The notes below the pieces were generated by a model. It saw nothing but the letters and a program-made list of their open reading frames with translations. It did not search any database and was not told where the DNA came from. The position numbers and the translations under genes are program-made. A stretch of DNA of 35,097 bases from Opitutaceae bacterium (GTDB lineage: Bacteria; Verrucomicrobiota; Verrucomicrobiia; Opitutales; Opitutaceae): the NCBI GenBank assembly GCA_016794725.1, contig JAEUGZ010000125.1, forward strand, positions 1 through 35,097, read 5' to 3'. The stretch's first letter is position 1; each line of letters begins with the position of its first letter. This document shows, one piece after another, positions 30,463-35,097 of the stretch.

Positions 30463-32742
30463 ATGTTGCTCTCACCGCCCGTCGCGCACCGTGCCCTCGC
30501 CCAGAAGAATCTAGCTGCCGACCTCATCGTGGTCGGGGGTGGCCTTGCTGGCACATGCTGCACCATCACTGCGGCGCGCGCCGGGCTGAAGGTCATCCTC
30601 GTGCAGGATCGACCTGTGCTGGGAGGCAACGCCTCCAGCGAGGTCCGCCTGTGGGTCCTGGGTGCGACCTCCCATCTCGGCAACAACAACCGCTGGGCCC
30701 GCGAGGGGGGCGTGATTGACGAGCTCCTGCTGGAGAACCAATACCGCAATCCCGAGGGCAATCCACTCATCTGGGACACCATCATTCTGGAAAAGACCGT
30801 CGCGGAGAAGAATGTCACGCTGCTCCTCAACACTGCTGTCCACGATCTGGAAAAGTCCGGTCCCGACACGATTCACTCCGTCAGAGCCTTCTGTTCGCAG
30901 AATTCAACCGCTTACGAACTCACTGCACCTCTCTTTGTCGACGCCTCCGGGGACGGCATCGTTGGCTTCCTCGCCGGCGCGGCATTCCGCGTGGGTGCCG
31001 AGGCTGCGGCGGAGTTCGATGAGGCCTTCGCTCCGGCCACTGCCAACCGCGAACTCCTTGGTCACTCGATCTACTTCTACTCGAAGGACGCGGGCCGTCC
31101 CGTGAAGTTCACCCCTCCCAGCTATGCCCTCCAGGACATCAAGCAGGTTCCCCGTTTTCGCGATTTCAATGCCGCCGAGTTCGGATGTCGGTTGTGGTGG
31201 ATTGAATACGGCGGACTCCGCGACACCGTCCATGACACGGAGGAGATCAAGTGGGAGCTCTGGAAGGTCGCTTACGGTGTGTGGAACTACATCAAGAACT
31301 CAGGGGCATTCCCCGAGGCGGCCAATCTCACGCTCGAGTGGGTCGGCACCATCCCGGGCAAACGTGAAAGCCGCCGTTTCGAGGGGGACTTCATGGTCTC
31401 GCAGCGCGACCTCATCGAGCAGCGCCCGCAGCCTGATGCGGTTTCATTTGGAGGATGGTCCATCGATTTGCACCCCGCCGCCGGCGTGTACAGCGAGAAG
31501 CCGGGCTGCCAGCAGTGGCATGCCAAGGGTGTCTTTCCGATCCCGTACCGCAGCCTCTACAGCCGCAACCTCACCAACCTCTTTCTCGCCGGACGCATTG
31601 TCAGTTCAAGCCACATCGCCTTCGGGTCGACCCGCGTCATGGCCACCTGTGCGCACAGCGCCCAGGCCGTCGGAATGGCCGCCGTGCTCTGTGTGCGCGA
31701 CCGGATTTCGCCGCGGGAGCTCATTGCGCCGGCGCGCATGGCCGAACTGCAGCGTCGCTTGCTGCGTGCCGGGCAGTTCATCCCCGGCGTGCCGCTCCGC
31801 GATCCTGCGGATCTCGTCACTCATGCCACGCTGACCGCGTCATCGACCTGCCGGTTGTCGGACTTGCCCGCTGGTCCTGATCGCCTTCACCTCACCGATG
31901 CGTGGGCGATGCTCCTCCCCGTCGCGCCCGGTCCGCTGCCTGCCCTCACGTTCACGTTTGACGTGGCCGCCACCACCGAGCTTGTGGCGGAACTCCGCGT
32001 CAGTTCAAAGTCGGGCAACCACACGCCTGATGTCACCCTCGGCACGCTCCGCCTGCCGCTTTCCGCGGGCGGGGCGCAGGACGTCACCCTGCGCTTCGCG
32101 GAAGCCATCGACGCACCGCGCTATGCCTTCATCTGTCTCGTGGTCAACCCCGCGGTGACCGTGCACCTGAGCGACCAGCGCCTCACCGGCGTCCTCGCCG
32201 TCACGCAGAAATTCAACCGTGCCGTCGCCAAGTCACCGCGACAGGAGCCGCCGCCGGGCAGCGGCATTGAGAGCTTCGAGTTCTGGATTCCCCAGCGCCG
32301 GCCTGGAGGAAAGAATTTTGCGCTCAGATTGGATCCGCCGCTTGCGCCTTTCGAGGTGGAGAATCTCCGTACAGGCTTCAGCCGCCCGACTGACCAGTCC
32401 AATGCCTGGCTTGCGGCGATCGGCGATCCCGCACCCACGCTGACGCTGGAGTGGCCCGAGGCCGTGGAGATCACGCGGCTGGATTTCGATTTCGACGCCG
32501 ACTTTGATCATCCCCTGGAGACGGTGCTGATGTTGAACCCAGAAACGGTGGCGCCGTTTTGTGTCCCGGCCCTCCGCGTCCTTGACGAAACCGGGCGCGT
32601 CGTCGGTGAACTCAGCGACCAGCACCTCAGCCAAGCCTCGCTCACGTTTGCCGCCCCCTTCCGTTCCCGCCGCCTCACCGTGGTCCTCACCCCCCCCGCC
32701 AGCGGCGCCCCCGCCGCCCTCTTCCGCGTCTCCGCCTACTGA
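30463..32742 (+). CDS. FAD-dependent oxidoreductase family protein with beta-rich C-terminus
   Basis: This 759-residue protein has the Rossmann dinucleotide motif VGGGLAG (24-30), GGNASSEVR, and VDASGDGIVGFLAG as in the FAD_oxidored family. LFLAGRIVSSSHIAFGSTRVMATCAHSAQAVG near residues 375-405 completes the FAD domain (about 20-430). The C-terminal 310 residues form beta-rich regions (AELRVSSKS, LTLEWPEAVEITRLDFDFDADFDH) like carbohydrate-binding sandwiches. The N-terminus is short (about 18 residues before the first strand) and ALAQ resembles a cleavage site without a full signal peptide. The ATG at 30463 is the only good start; no in-frame start lies just upstream. Family members occur in glycan loci of Verrucomicrobiota and Bacteroidota, but the reaction is not known. 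Confidence 0.85.
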   Translation: MLLSPPVAHRALAQKNLAADLIVVGGGLAGTCCTITAARAGLKVILVQDRPVLGGNASSEVRLWVLGATSHLGNNNRWAREGGVIDELLLENQYRNPEGNPLIWDTIILEKTVAEKNVTLLLNTAVHDLEKSGPDTIHSVRAFCSQNSTAYELTAPLFVDASGDGIVGFLAGAAFRVGAEAAAEFDEAFAPATANRELLGHSIYFYSKDAGRPVKFTPPSYALQDIKQVPRFRDFNAAEFGCRLWWIEYGGLRDTVHDTEEIKWELWKVAYGVWNYIKNSGAFPEAANLTLEWVGTIPGKRESRRFEGDFMVSQRDLIEQRPQPDAVSFGGWSIDLHPAAGVYSEKPGCQQWHAKGVFPIPYRSLYSRNLTNLFLAGRIVSSSHIAFGSTRVMATCAHSAQAVGMAAVLCVRDRISPRELIAPARMAELQRRLLRAGQFIPGVPLRDPADLVTHATLTASSTCRLSDLPAGPDRLHLTDAWAMLLPVAPGPLPALTFTFDVAATTELVAELRVSSKSGNHTPDVTLGTLRLPLSAGGAQDVTLRFAEAIDAPRYAFICLVVNPAVTVHLSDQRLTGVLAVTQKFNRAVAKSPRQEPPPGSGIESFEFWIPQRRPGGKNFALRLDPPLAPFEVENLRTGFSRPTDQSNAWLAAIGDPAPTLTLEWPEAVEITRLDFDFDADFDHPLETVLMLNPETVAPFCVPALRVLDETGRVVGELSDQHLSQASLTFAAPFRSRRLTVVLTPPASGAPAALFRVSAY

Positions 32743-33074
32743 CCAGCCCGCCCAGGCGCTTCCATTCGTTTGCTCCGATTGCGCAAGATGGCCCTGTGTC
32801 ATACTATTTTCCGCGGTTGAAGCGAATCGATCCGTTCATAAACCACGGATGGACACAGATAAACGCGGATTCGGAGCGAGTAGAGTGCTTCACCCACCAG
32901 GTGAATGCCAGCTCTGGCGTAGCTCGTTTGTATCCGTGTCGATCCGTGTCGATCCGTGTCCATCCGTGGTTCAATCGCGGATTTTAGGGTCATGTCTGCC
33001 ACGACGGTGTCCAGCTTCAGCCTGCAGCGACATTCGTTTGAGTTGGGCGGGGGTCGCCTCATGCTGCCGGCCTT
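32743..33074. other. Intergenic region before modA
   Basis: This 332-bp stretch has no convincing gene. It contains the nested inverted repeat at 32841-32971 and about 100 bp of leader before modA. No molybdate-responsive ModE palindrome or molybdenum-cofactor riboswitch was recognised. Confidence 0.6.
32841..32971. repeat. Nested inverted repeat built of 10-bp units
   Basis: AACCACGGATGGACAC (32841-32856) and its exact reverse complement (32956-32971) bound 131 bp. Both arms are made of 10-bp units: on the left three decamers each ending in GAT (32841-32870), on the right four decamers with core ATCCGTG (32931-32970). The centre has two more perfect hairpins, TTCACC-CACCA-GGTGAA (32889-32905) and GCCAG-CT-CTGGC (32907-32918). 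It looks like a dispersed palindromic repeat of the ACCACGGAT type; no protein-coding role is seen. Confidence 0.65.
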
Positions 33075-33842
33075 ATGCGTCTGCACCGAAGAATCCTGCT
33101 TTGGGTCCTCTCCCTCGTCGCCAGTGCCGCGCTCCCCGCGGCAGACGTGGCCGTGTTTGCCGCGGCGAGCCTGACCGATGCGTTGAAGGAGATTGCCCGG
33201 ACCTATGAACCGGCCAGCGGTGACACGCTGGTTTTCAATTTGGGGGCCTCCAGCGCGCTTGCGCGCCAGATCAAGGAGGGAGCGCCGGCCGAGGTGTTTT
33301 TCTCCGCTGACGAGGCGAAGCTGGATGAGCTCGCCAAGGTGGGGCTGATTGAGAACGACACCCGTCGCTCGCTGCTTTCGAACACGCTCGTTATCGTCGT
33401 GAACAAGGACGGAGGAGCGCGAATCACAGTACCGGCAGACTTGGCGAAACTCGCCGGGCGACTCGCGCTGGCCGAGCCGCACACCGTGCCGGCGGGAATC
33501 TACGCCAAGGAGTACCTGCAGAAGGCGGGACTCTGGTCACAGGTCGCCGGCAAGGTGGTGGCCACCGACAACGTCCGGGCCTGTTTGGCCGCGGTCGAGG
33601 CGGGCAATGCCGACGCCGGCATTGTCTACAAGACCGATGCCCTCCTCTCCAAGAAGGTGACGATTGCCTACGAGGTCGCTGCTGCCGACGGGCCGGTCAT
33701 TTCGTATCCCTTGGCGGTGGTAATAGGAGCGAAGAATCCGGTCGGGGCGCGCAAGTTCGTCGACTACCTTGCCACCGCGCCGGCGAAAGCGGTGTTCCGG
33801 AAGCACGGTTTTCTTGTCCGGGGGAGCGCGGGTGAACGCTGA
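33075..33842 (+). CDS. modA: Molybdate-binding periplasmic protein ModA
   Basis: This 255-residue protein has a signal peptide (RILLWVLSLVASAALPAADV) and the ModA motifs: FAAASLTDALKEIA, FNLGASSALARQIKEGAPAEVFFSAD, LALAEPHTVPAGIYAKEYL and GNADAGIVYKTDAL. It would bind molybdate or tungstate in the periplasm and deliver it to a ModBC transporter. No modB or modC follows: the next convincing gene is a TonB receptor about 770 bp downstream, so it is an orphan here. An 11-bp direct repeat TGAACGCTGAA (33833-33843 and 33847-33857) straddles its stop codon. Confidence 0.92.
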   Translation: MRLHRRILLWVLSLVASAALPAADVAVFAAASLTDALKEIARTYEPASGDTLVFNLGASSALARQIKEGAPAEVFFSADEAKLDELAKVGLIENDTRRSLLSNTLVIVVNKDGGARITVPADLAKLAGRLALAEPHTVPAGIYAKEYLQKAGLWSQVAGKVVATDNVRACLAAVEAGNADAGIVYKTDALLSKKVTIAYEVAAADGPVISYPLAVVIGAKNPVGARKFVDYLATAPAKAVFRKHGFLVRGSAGER

Positions 33843-34615
33843 ACTTTGAACGCTGAAGTTCGGACCAAGTTCGGAGGTTCCGCAGCAAAGATTCGGAATT
33901 CAGGGGCTTTTGGCATCGCTCCGACGTGGGGAGGCTGCGCAAAACGCGGAGGGGCCTTCAGGTTCCGCCGCTGCCTCACCGAGACCGCGCGCAACGAACA
34001 GGGGAGTGGCGGGCCAGAACACGCTGCGGACCAAGCCATGAAAGGCACGGACTACGTGCGGGAGGCCAGAGGGGCCTTCGAACGCGGACTGAAGATCCAG
34101 AAGGAGCCGCATTCGCTGGAGCCGGGCGGTGTCTGAATCGCCCTGGCTTGACCCCGCGGGTTGGGATTGGGCTGGAGAAGGCGTGGAATGAAAGGCCTGT
34201 GGGTTCGAAATGCGGATGCCCGAAACGTGATTGCCGGCTCGAGGCCGCGCCGCCCAATGTGCACAGCCCCTTCGCGGGCCAGTCGGTCGACCTGAAACCG
34301 TCGCTGGATTTCCTTACGTCCCGCACCGGCCGCGCGACTGTCGTGGTTGCAACCGCGGCGAGGCGTTTGCCCGCTCCACCTCCTGTTTGGAACCCGCAAC
34401 CCAAAGTGCATTGGATCATAAATTGGTTGATGGTAAATTGCTTAGGCCAATTCGTGGTGGAGAATAGATCGTCGTTAGCATGTACTTGCTTAACAATATA
34501 AGCAACTTCGGGATGTTCTCCCGGAAATTGAGCAATCATGGTGCGCGTGAGCTCTATTTCGATCGTCGGAGCTCCGTCGCGGTCAAACCCGGCGAGCCTC
34601 ACTACCCCCAAATCT
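33843..34615. other. Non-coding or degenerate region before second TonB receptor
   Basis: This 773-bp region has no gene I can support. The first 500 bp are GC-rich; short frames on both strands give Arg/Pro/Gly-rich low-complexity translations with no motif. From about 34390 the base composition turns AT-rich, unlike the rest of the window. A minus-strand frame across 34400-34620 gives a protein-like stretch (for example EIELTRTMIAQFPGEHPEVA) without a clear end. It could be a gene remnant, or simply the AT-rich promoter region of the receptor. A palindrome lies at 34486-34505. Confidence 0.5.
34486..34505. promoter_or_regulatory. Palindrome upstream of second TonB receptor
   Basis: TTGCTTA and TAAGCAA are perfect 7-bp inverted repeats around ACAATA, 111 bp before the receptor ATG. 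A second TTGCTTA lies at 34438-34444. It could be a regulator site distinct from the TTGAA-type palindromes. Confidence 0.35.
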
Positions 34616-35097
34616 ATGTTGAACACACTGTTGTCAGGCGCTTCACGGCGCACGTGCGCCGCCGCCTTCGCCATGCTGCTGCTGGCGTCGCGAACCGAGT
34701 TGAGATCCCAGAAGGCCGAGCCGGAGGATCCGATCCGACTGTCGGAGTTCTCGGTCACGGCGTCCGATGATCGTGGATACGTCCCGTCGGAGACGATGAC
34801 CGGGTCGCGCGTCGCGACCAAGATCATCGACCTGCCGTACACGGTCAACGTGCTCACGAGCGAGTTCTTCGAGGACTTCGGGCTCTTTGAATTCACGGAC
34901 AATCTGGTCCACGTCGGCAGTTTCACCGGCCTCGACATCGGCGGTGGTTTCAATCTGCGCGGCTTCGGCTCGACCTACCAGTTGCGCGACGGCTTCTTCC
35001 GGCTCGGCCGTTATGGCTCGAGCAACATCGACCGGATGGAGATCATCAAGGGCTCCAATGCCGCGATCTATGGACGCACCTCGCCGGGTGGCATGGT
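34616..35097 (+). CDS. TonB-dependent receptor, 3' end outside window
   Basis: 160 codons plus two bases are visible. An N-terminal stretch (CAAAFAMLLLASR) is a probable signal peptide, followed by a short TonB-box-like segment PIRLSEFSVTAS. The plug domain then shows SETMTGSRVATKIIDLPYTVNVLTSEFFEDF, FNLRGFGSTYQLRDGFF and RMEIIKGSNAAIYGRTSPGGM. It is clearly related to the receptor at 23863-26190 but is not a recent duplicate. It starts downstream of an AT-rich region with a palindrome. The substrate is unknown; ModA just upstream is probably coincidental. Confidence 0.9.
   Translation, partial: MLNTLLSGASRRTCAAAFAMLLLASRTELRSQKAEPEDPIRLSEFSVTASDDRGYVPSETMTGSRVATKIIDLPYTVNVLTSEFFEDFGLFEFTDNLVHVGSFTGLDIGGGFNLRGFGSTYQLRDGFFRLGRYGSSNIDRMEIIKGSNAAIYGRTSPGGM

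Noticed and set aside
32931..32970. Four 10-bp tandem units that might suggest a CRISPR or a minisatellite coding repeat
   Set aside because: There are no spacers between units and no cas genes, and the units form one arm of a palindrome.
33846..34136. 96-codon plus-strand frame after modA
   Set aside because: It is low-complexity, with no ribosome-binding site, no motif and codon use that does not favour this frame. It starts inside the direct repeat.

Overview
The window is GC-rich DNA, almost fully coding, from what looks like a member of the Opitutaceae (Verrucomicrobiota). This placement is inferred from gene content: LacI-type regulators beside TonB-dependent receptors without an N-terminal CarboxypepD or STN domain, a secreted FAD-dependent oxidoreductase-family protein with a beta-rich tail, a GH43-type hydrolase, DUF2298 and SSF proteins, and dispersed intergenic palindromes. 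No rRNA, tRNA, transposase or CRISPR array was seen. Many starts lack a Shine-Dalgarno; the clear ones are inside the central operon.

Region 1 (1-7153, minus strand) is a signalling cluster, read from right to left: a YfiR-like periplasmic protein, a CHASE8-HAMP-PAS-PAS histidine kinase overlapping it by GTGA, an Rcp1-like single-domain receiver, a REC-PAS-kinase-REC hybrid, a receiver with an unassigned helical tail, and the start of a MASE1 membrane sensor that leaves the window. No DNA-binding output domain is visible in it.

Region 2 (7290-9807) has a sodium:solute symporter on the minus strand and a 478-bp divergent intergenic region. The intergenic region holds a 111-bp, highly structured element with 11-bp terminal inverted repeats.

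Region 3 (9808-21102, plus strand) is the most unusual part. A DUF2298 (GT-C-like) membrane protein is followed by a tightly coupled eight-gene operon: MoxR-type AAA ATPase, unknown protein, zincin-vWA fusion, radical SAM/SPASM enzyme, unknown helical protein, PaaK/CapK-like adenylate-forming enzyme, PnuC and NadR. Several junctions are ATGA or GTGA overlaps. A 13-codon micro-ORF with a good ribosome-binding site bridges the ligase and pnuC. I know of no described system with this combination. A plausible reading is a MoxR/vWA chaperone module tied to a two-enzyme modification pathway, with dedicated nicotinamide riboside salvage.

Region 4 (21099-32742) is a carbohydrate or ester utilisation locus: a LacI regulator (minus strand), then a secreted alpha/beta hydrolase, a TonB-dependent receptor, a GH43-like enzyme, a 954-residue secreted protein of unknown family with a probable alpha-helical barrel, and an FAD-dependent oxidoreductase. 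An identical palindromic 14-mer lies upstream of lacI/hydrolase and upstream of the receptor, and is a candidate LacI operator.

Region 5 (32743-35097) holds a nested 131-bp inverted repeat built of 10-bp units, an orphan modA, about 770 bp without a convincing gene (including an AT-rich stretch), and the 5' end of a second TonB-dependent receptor.
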